This document shows positions 18,661 through 26,967 of a stretch of 64,000 nucleotides of DNA, piece by piece (positions within the stretch are counted from its first letter, which is position 1; each line of letters opens with the position of its first letter). Both the position numbers and the translations under genes were made by a program. The notes under the pieces are model-generated. The model was not told where the DNA came from. It worked only from the letters and a program-made list of their open reading frames with translations, and did no database searches. The stretch is from Flavobacterium sp. (GTDB lineage: Bacteria; Bacteroidota; Bacteroidia; Flavobacteriales; Flavobacteriaceae), in assembly GCA_018401995.1 (NCBI GenBank), contig JAGYJR010000007.1, positions 48,251-112,250 of the forward strand, written 5' to 3'.

Positions 18661-19491
18661 ATGTCAATAATTACGCTTACAACTGATTTTGGATTGAAGG
18701 ACCATTTTGTGGGTGCTTTGAAAGGCAAAATCATTTCTGCTTATCAGGAAGTTACAATTATTGACATTACTCACGAAATTGACTTATTCAACATTTTCGA
18801 AGCGAGTTATTGTATTGCTGCTGCATATAAAAATTTCCCAAAAGGAAGTGTTCATCTCATAGGTGTGGATAGCGAACGTAGCGAAAACAAGCAACACATA
18901 GCTATGCAATGGGACGACCATTATTTTATTTGTGCCGATAACGGAATTTTAAGTGCTTTAACTCAAAAGAAAGTAGCTCAAAAAATCGTGGCAATCAATA
19001 TTCATGATCGTTTGCATTCGGAAGCTACTGACATGGATGTTTTTACCACTGTGGCTTGTCATATTGCTCGTGGTGGTTTGTTAAATGTTATTGGTAAAGA
19101 AATCAAAGAATTAAAACCAATAAACGAATTCATTGCAACAGTTTCTGATGATGGAAAGAGCATTAAGGGCAGCGTGATTTACATCGATCATTTTGGCAAT
19201 TGTGTGACGAATATTTCTAAAAAACTATTTGCTGAGATTGCTTTAGGAAGAACTTTCGAAATTCGTTTTCACAACAAAAAAATTACAACACTTCATAACC
19301 AATATAGTGATTTTAAAACTTCAGAAAGATTTCCTTTAAAGTCTTTTGAAGGTTCGAGTTTGGCGCTTTTTAATGAGAACGATTATTTGGAAATTGCGGT
19401 TTTCAAAAGCATTTCCAAAACCGTTAGTTCGGCACACACTTTATTGGGATTGAAGTTTAGAGATACCGTAACGATTCAATTTAAAAATTAA
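18661..19491 (+). CDS. SAM hydrolase/SAM-dependent halogenase family protein (DUF62)
   Basis: A 276-residue member of the fluorinase/chlorinase/SAM hydroxide adenosyltransferase family. The N-terminus MSIITLTTDFGLKDHFVGALKG has the conserved D of TTDFG..D; further motifs are DITHEI, FNIFEASY, and ICADNGILS, and the C-terminal domain has VIYIDHFGNCVTNIS. Most bacterial members hydrolyse SAM to adenosine and methionine instead of halogenating it; that is the more likely activity here. It is followed by an ABM protein 3 bp after its stop, then by gldFG, so the genes may be co-transcribed. The promoter was not identified with confidence in the 63-bp gap to phoH. Confidence 0.9.
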   Translation: MSIITLTTDFGLKDHFVGALKGKIISAYQEVTIIDITHEIDLFNIFEASYCIAAAYKNFPKGSVHLIGVDSERSENKQHIAMQWDDHYFICADNGILSALTQKKVAQKIVAINIHDRLHSEATDMDVFTTVACHIARGGLLNVIGKEIKELKPINEFIATVSDDGKSIKGSVIYIDHFGNCVTNISKKLFAEIALGRTFEIRFHNKKITTLHNQYSDFKTSERFPLKSFEGSSLALFNENDYLEIAVFKSISKTVSSAHTLLGLKFRDTVTIQFKN

Positions 19492-19494
19492 AAA

Positions 19495-19791
19495 ATGCTA
19501 GTACGAATTGTAAAAATGCGTTTTCAAGAAGATAAAATTGCCGCTTTTTTAGCCAATTTTGAAGAAAATAAAGACAAAATAAGAGGTTTCGAAGGGAATT
19601 TATTCTTAGAATTGTACCAAGATAAAAATGATGTTTGCACATTTTTCACTTACAGTTATTGGGAAAACGAAGCCGCTTTAGAAAATTACAGACAATCGGC
19701 ACTATTTGAAGGTGTTTGGCGTTATACTAAAAGTTTGTTCAGTGCTAAACCAGAAGCTTGGAGTGTAAATAAATTAGTTTCTTTGGCTTGA
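19495..19791 (+). CDS. Antibiotic biosynthesis monooxygenase (ABM) superfamily protein
   Basis: A 98-residue protein with the dimeric alpha/beta-barrel ABM fold: MLVRIVKMRF at the start, a central FEGNLFLELYQDKNDVCTFF strand pair and YWENEAALENYRQSALFE helix. ABM proteins include small oxygenases and many of unknown function. It starts 3 bp after the SAM hydrolase stop, which implies translation from the same mRNA. Nothing identifies the substrate. Confidence 0.85.
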   Translation: MLVRIVKMRFQEDKIAAFLANFEENKDKIRGFEGNLFLELYQDKNDVCTFFTYSYWENEAALENYRQSALFEGVWRYTKSLFSAKPEAWSVNKLVSLA

Positions 19792-19845
19792 TGATGGATG
19801 TCAGATGATGGATGATGGAAGTTTAGAAACTGAGACTGAAAACTA
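19792..19845. repeat. Intergenic low-complexity and dispersed repeat
   Basis: GATGATGGATG units (19792-19819) followed by GAAACTGAGACTGAAAACT (19826-19844), the latter a copy of the dispersed AACTG.GACTG family. It fills most of the 83-bp gap before gldF. Confidence 0.6.
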
Positions 19846-19874
19846 AAATAAAAACTTTAAAAAAAAAATTAAAG

Positions 19875-20600
19875 ATGAAAGCCTTATTATTTCGAGAGAT
19901 TAAATCCTTTTTTGGTTCGCCCATTGGCTACTTGGTCATTGCGGTATTTTTATTGCTGAATGGCTTGTTTTTATGGGTTTTTGAAGGCGATTTTAATATT
20001 TTAAATTCTGGATTTGCAGATTTGAGTCCGTTTTTTAAATTGGCGCCTTGGATTTTAATTTTCTTAATTCCAGCGGTAACCATGCGCAGTTTTTCGGATG
20101 AAAACAAACAAGGAACAATTGAACTATTATTTACCAAACCATTATCTATTTGGGAAATAGTTGGTGGGAAATTTTTAGGTGCTTTTATTCTAATTGTTTT
20201 AGCTATTTTACCAACATTAGTTTACGTTTGGGTAGTTTCTTCTTTAGGAAAACCAATTGGAAGTATTGATATGGGAAGTACTATGGGTTCTTATTTTGGT
20301 TTGTTATTTTTAATTGCGGCTTACACGGCAATTGGAATCTTTACTTCTACCCTTTCGGATAACCAAATAGTAGCTTTTATTGTTGCGGTTTTCTTATGCT
20401 TCGTTTTCTATTTCGGATTTGATGGAATAGCTTCATTCTTTGGAGATAACAGCCGATTTGTTGCTGGTTTAGGAATGGATTTTCATTTTAAAAGTATGAG
20501 TCGCGGTGTAATTGATACACGTGATGTCATTTACTTTTTGAGTGCTACTTTTTTATTTTTATCAATCACTGTTTACAAACTAAAAGCCAGTAAAGCCTAA
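19875..20600 (+). CDS. gldF: Gliding motility ABC transporter permease GldF
   Basis: A 241-residue inner-membrane permease of the ABC-2 type with six predicted TM helices. The N-terminus MKALLFREIKSFFGSPIGYLV and the segment IPAVTMRSFSDENKQGTIELL are characteristic of GldF. In F. johnsoniae GldF, GldG and the ATPase GldA are needed for gliding, although their precise role is not settled; gldA is not in this window. The stop overlaps the gldG start by one base (TAATG), indicating translational coupling. Confidence 0.94.
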   Translation: MKALLFREIKSFFGSPIGYLVIAVFLLLNGLFLWVFEGDFNILNSGFADLSPFFKLAPWILIFLIPAVTMRSFSDENKQGTIELLFTKPLSIWEIVGGKFLGAFILIVLAILPTLVYVWVVSSLGKPIGSIDMGSTMGSYFGLLFLIAAYTAIGIFTSTLSDNQIVAFIVAVFLCFVFYFGFDGIASFFGDNSRFVAGLGMDFHFKSMSRGVIDTRDVIYFLSATFLFLSITVYKLKASKA

Positions 20601-22273
20601 TGAAAAAGCCAATGAAACAACTTTTGGTTACTTTGATAGTATTGGTAGCCATCAACTACGGAAATCAATTTTATTTTAAGCGTTTCGATTTAACACACGA
20701 CAAACGTTATACACTTTCAGAAACTTCTATGAACATCATCGAGCAAATCGATAGTCCGTTGTATGTGGATGTGTTTTTGGAAGGAAATTTTCCAGCAGAT
20801 TTCAAGCGTTTGCAAATTGAAACCCAACAATTATTGGAAGAATTTACCGCTTATAATCCCAATATTATTTTCCAATTCGTTAACCCGATTGAAAAAGAAG
20901 AAGAACGATTGGCTGTAATGAAGCAATTTACAGAAAGAGGATTGCAACCGCTTAGTGTTACTGTAGATTTTAAAGGAAAACAAACTCAAGAAGTCGTTTT
21001 TCCTTGGGCTGTGGCAAGTTATGGCGATAGAAGTAGTAAAGTTGGACTGCTTAAAAATTTAATGGGCGCTTCTACCGAAGAAAAAGTTATTAGTTCTGTG
21101 CAACATTTGGAATTTGCCTTTGCTGAAGCTTTCCATAAAATTATCAATGAAAAACAAAAGAAAATTGCCATCATTAAAGGAAATGGTCAATTAGAAGATA
21201 TTTTCATTGCCGATTTCTTGAGAACGGTTAGAGAAAGTTATTTCATTGGTCCGTTTACTTTGGATTCGGTTGCTAAGCAACAACCAACGGAAACTTTAGA
21301 GGCTTTAAAAAAGTATGATTTGGCTATTATTGCTAAACCAACAGAAGCATTTTCGGAAGAAGAAAAGCAGGTTTTAGACCAATATATCATTAACGGCGGA
21401 AAATCGATTTGGTTAATTGATAATGTCAATGCCAATTACGAAGATTTATACAGCGAAGCTGGCGCGCTTTTGGCTCATTCCAATGAATTGAATTTAACCG
21501 ATATGTTCTTCAAATACGGTATTCGAATGAATCCGTTATTAGTAAAAGATGAATATGCTATTCCAATTAAAGTAGCTACTGGCGAACAAGGAAGTCAAAC
21601 GCAATACCAACAGTTTTTCTGGAAGTTTTCTCCTTTCATTTATCCAGCGACTACGCATCCGATAGTGAAAAATATGGAAGGAATTAAATTTGAGTTTGCT
21701 TCTCCAATTGAACTTTTAAAAAATGATATCCAGAAAACGGTTTTATTAACGAGTTCGGAATATTCAAAACCAGTGGGAACACCCACACAAATTTCGTTAG
21801 ATATTTTAACGGAAGAAGTAAATCCAGAAGATTATGCGGGTAAAGGTTTGATGCCTGTTGCGGTACTTTTGGAAGGAAGTTTTAACTCGATGTACGAAAA
21901 TCGAATTTTACCTTTCAAAGATGCCAATTTCAAATCGAATGGAATCGAAAATAAAATGATTGTCATTTCAGATGGTGATGTCATTAAAAATCAAATCGAT
22001 AAAGGCATTCCATTGGAATTAGGTTTTGACAAATGGACCAATAACTTATATGGCAATAAAGACTTCATGATGAACTGCGTCAATTACTTATTAGACGACA
22101 CCGGACTTATTAACATTAGAAGTAAAGATGTAGATTTACCTTTATTAGACAAAGAAAAAGTATACCAAAATTACACTTGGGCACAACTGATAACTATCGG
22201 ATTACCAATTGCAATTGTATTTGTTTTTGGACTTCTGTTTACCTATTTACGTAGAAGAGCGTATAGCAAATAG
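20600..22273 (+). CDS. gldG: Gliding motility ABC transporter protein GldG
   Basis: A 557-residue partner of GldF. An N-terminal TM anchor (about 7-22) is followed by a large periplasmic region with the DUF4350/ABC-type uncharacterised domain (RFDLTHDKRYTLSETS, IAIIKGNGQ, LIDNVNA) and a C-terminal TM helix (about 530-550) ending RRRAYSK. Family and context with gldF are unambiguous. It is followed after 81 bp by dnaN, which has its own strong promoter. Confidence 0.94.
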   Translation: MKKPMKQLLVTLIVLVAINYGNQFYFKRFDLTHDKRYTLSETSMNIIEQIDSPLYVDVFLEGNFPADFKRLQIETQQLLEEFTAYNPNIIFQFVNPIEKEEERLAVMKQFTERGLQPLSVTVDFKGKQTQEVVFPWAVASYGDRSSKVGLLKNLMGASTEEKVISSVQHLEFAFAEAFHKIINEKQKKIAIIKGNGQLEDIFIADFLRTVRESYFIGPFTLDSVAKQQPTETLEALKKYDLAIIAKPTEAFSEEEKQVLDQYIINGGKSIWLIDNVNANYEDLYSEAGALLAHSNELNLTDMFFKYGIRMNPLLVKDEYAIPIKVATGEQGSQTQYQQFFWKFSPFIYPATTHPIVKNMEGIKFEFASPIELLKNDIQKTVLLTSSEYSKPVGTPTQISLDILTEEVNPEDYAGKGLMPVAVLLEGSFNSMYENRILPFKDANFKSNGIENKMIVISDGDVIKNQIDKGIPLELGFDKWTNNLYGNKDFMMNCVNYLLDDTGLINIRSKDVDLPLLDKEKVYQNYTWAQLITIGLPIAIVFVFGLLFTYLRRRAYSK

Positions 22274-22290
22274 ATGTTAATAAATTGTTT

Positions 22291-22320
22291 TTGGTATTGG
22301 CAATAAATAGAATATATTTG
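22291..22320 (+). promoter_or_regulatory. dnaN promoter
   Basis: TTG (22291-22293), exactly 19-bp spacer, TATATTTG (22313-22320); ends 34 bp before the ATG. Confidence 0.8.
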
Positions 22321-22354
22321 TGAAAATAAAATCCAATAGATTTTAAAAATTAAG

Positions 22355-23476
22355 ATGATGAAGTTTATAGTATCGAGTTCGTATTTATTAAAACAATTGC
22401 AAGTTTTAGGAAGTGTCATCAATAGCAGCAATACGTTGCCTATTTTAGACAATTTCTTGTTTGAATTGAACAACAACACTTTAACGGTTTCTGCTTCTGA
22501 TTTAGAAACTACCATGTCGGCAACTTTAGAAATTGATTCTACAAGTACTGGTAGCGTGGCAATTCCTGCAAAGTTATTATTAGATATTTTAAAAACCTTT
22601 CCTGAGCAACCATTAACGTTTACAGTTGAAGAAAATAATACGGTTGAAATTAGCTCAAATTCAGGTAAATATGCATTAGCTTATGCGCCAGGAGAAGAGT
22701 TTCCAAAAGCAGTCTCTTTAGATGATCCATCGTCTACATTAGTTCCTGCTGAAGTACTAGCAACAGCAATTAGTAAAACGATTTTTGCTGCTGGAAACGA
22801 TGATTTACGTCCAGTAATGAGTGGTGTTTTCTTCCAATTTTCTCCAGAAGGATTAATTTTTGTTGCAACTGATGCACACAAATTAGTAAAATACGCAAGA
22901 ACAGATGTAAAAGCTTCTCAAGTTGCTGATTTTATTATGCCAAAGAAACCTTTGAACATTTTAAAAGGAATTTTAGGTGCTTCAGATGCTGATGTAAAAA
23001 TTGAATACAACGATTCTAATGCTACGTTTTCATTCGAGAATTATGTGTTATTATGTCGTTTAATTGATGGAAAATATCCTAACTACGAAGCAGTTATTCC
23101 AAAGGAAAATCCAAATAAATTATTAATTAGCCGCGTTCAATTCTTGAATTCTGTGCGTCGTGTGGCTATTTTTGCTAATAAAACTACACATCAAATTCGT
23201 TTGAAAATTGCCGGAACAGAATTAAATATTTCTGCAGAAGATATTGATTACTCAAACAAAGCAGATGAGCGTTTAACTTGTGATTACCAAGGTGATGACA
23301 TGCAAATTGGTTTCAACTCAAGATTCTTAACCGAAATGCTAAACAACTTAACTAGCGACGAAATCCAACTAGAAATGTCAATGCCAAACCGAGCGGGTAT
23401 TTTAACTCCAGTTGATGGCTTAGACGAAGGCGAAACAGTTACTATGTTAGTAATGCCAGTAATGTTGAGTAACTAA
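22355..23476 (+). CDS. dnaN: DNA polymerase III beta subunit (sliding clamp)
   Basis: Forms the dimeric ring that tethers DNA polymerase to the template. The protein has 373 residues with three repeated clamp domains: MKFIVSSSYLLKQLQVLGSV, then ATAISKTIFAAGNDDLRPVM, and the C-terminal LTSDEIQLEMSMPNRAGILT ending in VMPVMLSN (family consensus MPMR/LMPM). Two adjacent ATGs at 22355 and 22358 are possible; the second gives the usual N-terminus. It is not next to dnaA or a recognisable origin, as is common in Bacteroidetes. Confidence 0.96.
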   Translation: MMKFIVSSSYLLKQLQVLGSVINSSNTLPILDNFLFELNNNTLTVSASDLETTMSATLEIDSTSTGSVAIPAKLLLDILKTFPEQPLTFTVEENNTVEISSNSGKYALAYAPGEEFPKAVSLDDPSSTLVPAEVLATAISKTIFAAGNDDLRPVMSGVFFQFSPEGLIFVATDAHKLVKYARTDVKASQVADFIMPKKPLNILKGILGASDADVKIEYNDSNATFSFENYVLLCRLIDGKYPNYEAVIPKENPNKLLISRVQFLNSVRRVAIFANKTTHQIRLKIAGTELNISAEDIDYSNKADERLTCDYQGDDMQIGFNSRFLTEMLNNLTSDEIQLEMSMPNRAGILTPVDGLDEGETVTMLVMPVMLSN

Positions 23477-23556
23477 AATATAGAAAATAGAGGTTAGAAG
23501 TTAGAGATTTGACATTTCACTTCTTACTTACAATTTTATAACCAACCCTAACTTTA

Positions 23557-23593
23557 AAAACCACTGATTTCGTAAGAATGAAGTGGTTTTTTA
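23557..23593 (+). terminator. dnaN terminator
   Basis: AAAACCACT / AGTGGTTTT stem with a longer partly paired loop, then T run. Confidence 0.7.
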
Positions 23594-23809
23594 ATTGGTA
23601 TAAATTCAAGGTTACTTTGTCAAGTAGAGCAGAAAAGAGCCTGTTTTTAAATTAATCGATTTTTGATTTGCTAGCGGAGTTAGTAACACGAAGTTTCGCA
23701 AAGTTTTGCTCAAAGTTGCACGATGTTATTACAAACATATAAGTCAGATAAGTTAAAAACGATTTTGATTGAGATGAAAGTTCATAAAAGAGACTTTTGA
23801 CAGCGAAAC

Positions 23810-23864
23810 AAACTGCGACTGTAAACTGTGACTGAATACTACAATTGTAAACTGCGACTGTAAA
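23810..23864. repeat. Three copies of the AACTG.GACTG intergenic repeat
   Basis: AAACTGCGACTGTAAACT, GTGACTGAATACT and TAAACTGCGACTGTAAA follow each other. They match the dispersed family seen at 9079, 19826, 44272 and 59537. Confidence 0.65.
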
Positions 23865-23868
23865 ATAA

Positions 23869-23896
23869 AAAAGCAACTCCATTTGAAGTTGCTTTT
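23869..23896 (-). terminator. Terminator of the AbgT-type transporter gene
   Basis: AAAGCAACT / AGTTGCTTT stem with a T run on the minus strand. Confidence 0.7.
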
Positions 23897-23919
23897 GTAT
23901 TATGAATGACCAAAACTTT

Positions 23920-25467
23920 TTATGGTGTTGGGATGTATTCGTAAGTAGATTGTAATCCTAATGGGATGCCGATTGTCCAATATACTAATAAGAAAATTGT
24001 CCATAAGACCATGAAAGCGATAGAATATGGAATCATCATGGAAACTAGGGTTCCAATTCCGGTACTTTTTACATATTTCTGGCAATAGACAACTACTAAT
24101 GGAAAATAAGGCATTAATGGTGTCACAATGTTTGAAACCGAATCTCCTACTCTATACGATGCTTGGGTTAAATCTGGTGAAATACCTAATTGCATTAACA
24201 TAGGAACAAAAATTGGAGCGATTAAAGCCCATTTTGCTGAAGCCGAACCAATGAATAAGTTTACAAATGCCGTTAGCAATAAAATACCAACAATAGTAAC
24301 TTCTGGAGCTAATGCCATTGCTTTCAATCCAGATGCGCCTTTTAAAGCTAATAATGCGCCTAGGTTTGACTTAGCAAAAGCATCAATAAACAAAGCACAG
24401 AAAAACGCCATTACGATGTAGTAACTCATGCCACTCATCGATTTAGTCATGCTATCGATAATATCTTTGGTTTTCTTAAACGTTCCAGACATCATTCCGT
24501 AAACAACTCCTGGAATTAGGAAAATGATGAAGATTAGCGGCACTATAGAACGCATTAATGGTGCTGTAAATACAGCTAATTCACCTGTTTCGGCACGTAA
24601 GGCTGAATCTGCTGGGATTGCCCAAAACAACAATCCTAATAAACATACAAACATTACCAAACAAGAGATGATAAATGCTTTCTTTTCTTTACTCGTCAAA
24701 GCATCCATTTTAGGTTGCTCGTCTGGATTTACTTCTACGACTACTTTTTGTAAACGAGGTTCTACGATTCTGTCAGTAATGTACCAACCAATCAAAACAA
24801 TTAAAAGCGTTGATGCTGAGGTGAAAAACCAGTTATTTAGTGGATTCAATTGAATCGCTGGATCAATAATTTGTGCTGCGGATTGAGTAAACCCTTGTAA
24901 TAAAGGATCTATTCCTGACGGAATGAAATTGGCACTAAATCCACCAGAAACTCCAGCAAATGCTGCTGCAATACCTGATAATGGATGACGACCTGCGGCA
25001 TAAAAAATAACGCCACCAAGTGGAATTACCAATACATAACCTGCGTCGGTTGCTGTATGGGAAACAATTGCTACCAAAATTAGCATTGGTGTTAATAGTT
25101 TTTTAGGCGTCACGCTCAACATCGACTTTAATCCGGCGTTGATGAATCCAGCGTGTTCTGCTACTCCTACTCCAAGCATTGCTACTAATACGATTCCAAG
25201 TGGTGCAAAACTGGTAAAAACTGTTACCATATTGGACAAAAAAGCAGCCAATGAAGCGCCACTTAATAAGTTAATTACACCTATAGCTTCGCCCGAACGT
25301 GGGTCGATTTCAGTGAAGGTGAAGTTAGAAAATATGGCTGAGAGTACCCAAATCAATAACATTAAGCTGAAAAACAAAATGGCGGGATCGGGTAGTTTAT
25401 TTCCTTTTTTTTCGATAAAATCGAGGGCTTTGGTTACAAAACCTTTTTTAGTAGTTGTTTCTTCCAT
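23920..25467 (-). CDS. AbgT family transporter
   Basis: A 515-residue inner-membrane protein with about a dozen TM helices. The family contains E. coli AbgT (p-aminobenzoyl-glutamate uptake) and MtrF (export, sulfonamide resistance). Typical segments are KLPDPAILFFSLMLLIWVLS near the start, HTATDAGYVLVIPLGGVIFY, GGFSANFIPSGIDPLLQG and YRVGDSVSNIVTPLMPYFPL. The protein stands alone on the minus strand and is divergent from mnmE by 94 bp, so no neighbour hints at substrate. Direction of transport cannot be told from sequence. Confidence 0.93.
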   Translation of the reverse strand: MEETTTKKGFVTKALDFIEKKGNKLPDPAILFFSLMLLIWVLSAIFSNFTFTEIDPRSGEAIGVINLLSGASLAAFLSNMVTVFTSFAPLGIVLVAMLGVGVAEHAGFINAGLKSMLSVTPKKLLTPMLILVAIVSHTATDAGYVLVIPLGGVIFYAAGRHPLSGIAAAFAGVSGGFSANFIPSGIDPLLQGFTQSAAQIIDPAIQLNPLNNWFFTSASTLLIVLIGWYITDRIVEPRLQKVVVEVNPDEQPKMDALTSKEKKAFIISCLVMFVCLLGLLFWAIPADSALRAETGELAVFTAPLMRSIVPLIFIIFLIPGVVYGMMSGTFKKTKDIIDSMTKSMSGMSYYIVMAFFCALFIDAFAKSNLGALLALKGASGLKAMALAPEVTIVGILLLTAFVNLFIGSASAKWALIAPIFVPMLMQLGISPDLTQASYRVGDSVSNIVTPLMPYFPLVVVYCQKYVKSTGIGTLVSMMIPYSIAFMVLWTIFLLVYWTIGIPLGLQSTYEYIPTP

Positions 25468-25526
25468 GGTTTGTTTAATTTAGCGACTAAAATACTGCTT
25501 TTTCGTGAAAAACAACAACTTCTTGT

Positions 25527-25534
25527 TATCTTTG
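25527..25534 (+). promoter_or_regulatory. mnmE -7 promoter box
   Basis: TATCTTTG, a TAnnTTTG match 27 bp before the ATG; no TTG at the expected spacing. Confidence 0.5.
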
Positions 25535-25561
25535 CGCTATTCATACCCAAATTTTTAGTTT

Positions 25562-26962
25562 ATGATTCCACAAGAAACCATTGTTGCATTGGCTACTCCA
25601 TCGGGAGCTGGCGCTATTGCTATTATCCGACTCTCTGGTACCGATGCCATTACGCTTGCAGCAGAAGTCTTTCAATCGGTTTCTGGGAAAGATATTACAA
25701 AACAGAAGACGCATACTATTCATTTGGGGCATATCGTTGATAACGGAAAAATCTACGACCAAGTTTTACTTTCCATTTTCAAAGGTCCGAATTCGTATAC
25801 TGGGGAAAATGTGGTGGAGATTTCTTGCCACGGTTCTACGTTTATTCAACAACAGATTATTCAATTATTGCTTCGTAAAGGAGCTACTATGGCGAAAGCG
25901 GGTGAATTTACTTTGCGTGCTTTTTTAAATGGGAAGTTGGACCTATCCCAAGCGGAAGCAGTTGCCGATTTAATTGCTTCGGATAATGAGGCGAGTCACC
26001 AAATTGCGATGCAACAAATGCGCGGTGGTTTTAGTAATGAAATTGCGAAGTTGCGTGAAGAGTTGTTGAATTTTGCTTCATTAATTGAATTGGAATTGGA
26101 CTTTGCGGAAGAAGATGTGGAATTTGCCGACAGAACAGCTTTTCACGAATTATTAAATCGAATTGAGTTTGTATTAAAACGATTAATCGATTCGTTTGCT
26201 GTGGGTAACGTAATTAAAAACGGAATTCCGGTAGCGATTGTGGGTGAACCGAATGTGGGAAAATCGACTTTATTGAATGCTTTATTGAACGAAGAACGCG
26301 CCATTGTTTCGGACATTGCGGGTACGACGCGTGATACGATTGAAGATGAATTGGTGATTGATGGCATTGGTTTCCGATTTATTGATACGGCTGGGATTCG
26401 TGAAACGAAAGATGTGGTGGAGAGCATTGGTATTCAGAAGACGTTTGAAAAGATGGAACAGGCGCAAGTAGTAATACTTTTGCTTGATGCAAAAGAATTA
26501 CAAGTTTCAGGTTTAAAGTTTCAAGTTGAAATCGAAAAAATAAAAAACAAATTTCCTTTAAAACCACTTGTAGTAATCATTAATAAAGTTGATTTGATAT
26601 CCGCAATTGAAGTTGAAACGATACATCAACAACTTGGAACCTTAAACTTAAAACTTATAACGATTTCTGCCAAACAGAAAGTAGGTATTGACGAACTTAA
26701 AAACACATTACTTTCTTTTGTGAACACTGGTGCGTTAAGAAACAACGAAACGATTGTGACCAATACCCGTCACTATGATTCCTTATTAAAAGCTTTGGAA
26801 GAGATTCAAAAGGTGAAATGGGGCTTAAATGCTGGACTTTCTTCTGACTTGATGGCGATTGATATTCGCTCTGCGCTACACTACTTTGGCGAGATTACCG
26901 GGGAAGTAACAAATGATGAGTTATTAGGTAATATTTTTGCTAACTTCTGTATCGGCAAATAA
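25562..26962 (+). CDS. mnmE: tRNA U34 carboxymethylaminomethyl-modification GTPase MnmE
   Basis: With MnmG, modifies the wobble uridine of several tRNAs. The protein has 466 residues: N-terminal folate-binding domain (TIVALATPSGAGAIAIIRLSG), helical domain, inserted G domain with P-loop GEPNVGKSTLLN, G2 DIAGTTRD, G3 DTAGIRET and G4 NKVD, and the C-terminal CIGK motif (consensus CxGK) needed for activity. The G domain carries two 7-bp-period repeats at 26501-26527 and 26631-26658, encoding VSGLKFQVE and LGTLNLKL. The membrane hydrolase gene starts 5 bp after the stop. Confidence 0.96.
   Translation: MIPQETIVALATPSGAGAIAIIRLSGTDAITLAAEVFQSVSGKDITKQKTHTIHLGHIVDNGKIYDQVLLSIFKGPNSYTGENVVEISCHGSTFIQQQIIQLLLRKGATMAKAGEFTLRAFLNGKLDLSQAEAVADLIASDNEASHQIAMQQMRGGFSNEIAKLREELLNFASLIELELDFAEEDVEFADRTAFHELLNRIEFVLKRLIDSFAVGNVIKNGIPVAIVGEPNVGKSTLLNALLNEERAIVSDIAGTTRDTIEDELVIDGIGFRFIDTAGIRETKDVVESIGIQKTFEKMEQAQVVILLLDAKELQVSGLKFQVEIEKIKNKFPLKPLVVIINKVDLISAIEVETIHQQLGTLNLKLITISAKQKVGIDELKNTLLSFVNTGALRNNETIVTNTRHYDSLLKALEEIQKVKWGLNAGLSSDLMAIDIRSALHYFGEITGEVTNDELLGNIFANFCIGK
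26501..26658. repeat. Pair of inverted heptamer-period repeats inside mnmE
   Basis: CAAGTTT/CAGGTTT/AAAGTTT (26501-26521, then CAAGTTG) and AACTTGG/AACCTTA/AACTTAA (26631-26651, then AACTTAT) each have four 7-bp units, and the second set is roughly the reverse complement of the first. Both lie in coding sequence and keep the frame open. Confidence 0.65.
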
Positions 26963-26967
26963 ACCAA

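Larger units (their letters stand above)
23477..23919. other. 443-bp intergenic region of repeats between dnaN and the abgT-type gene
   Basis: No gene is supported. It holds the dnaN terminator (23557-23593), a stretch with CACGAAGTTTCGCAAAG and AACATATAAGTCAGATAAG (about 23690-23760) that resembles repeats scattered in Flavobacterium intergenic DNA, three copies of the AACTG.GACTG repeat (23810-23864), and the terminator of the opposite gene. Confidence 0.6.

Noticed and set aside
18661..19491. Fluorinase or chlorinase activity for the DUF62 protein
   Set aside because: Halogenases are rare in the family and have specific loops; nothing here separates it from the common SAM hydrolase type.
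23652..23882. A 76-codon frame in the gap after dnaN
   Set aside because: It is made of intergenic repeat copies and overlaps a terminator; the residues look random.
25581..25928. A 115-codon frame overlapping the start of mnmE
   Set aside because: Out of frame with the well-supported MnmE N-terminus and without any recognisable feature.
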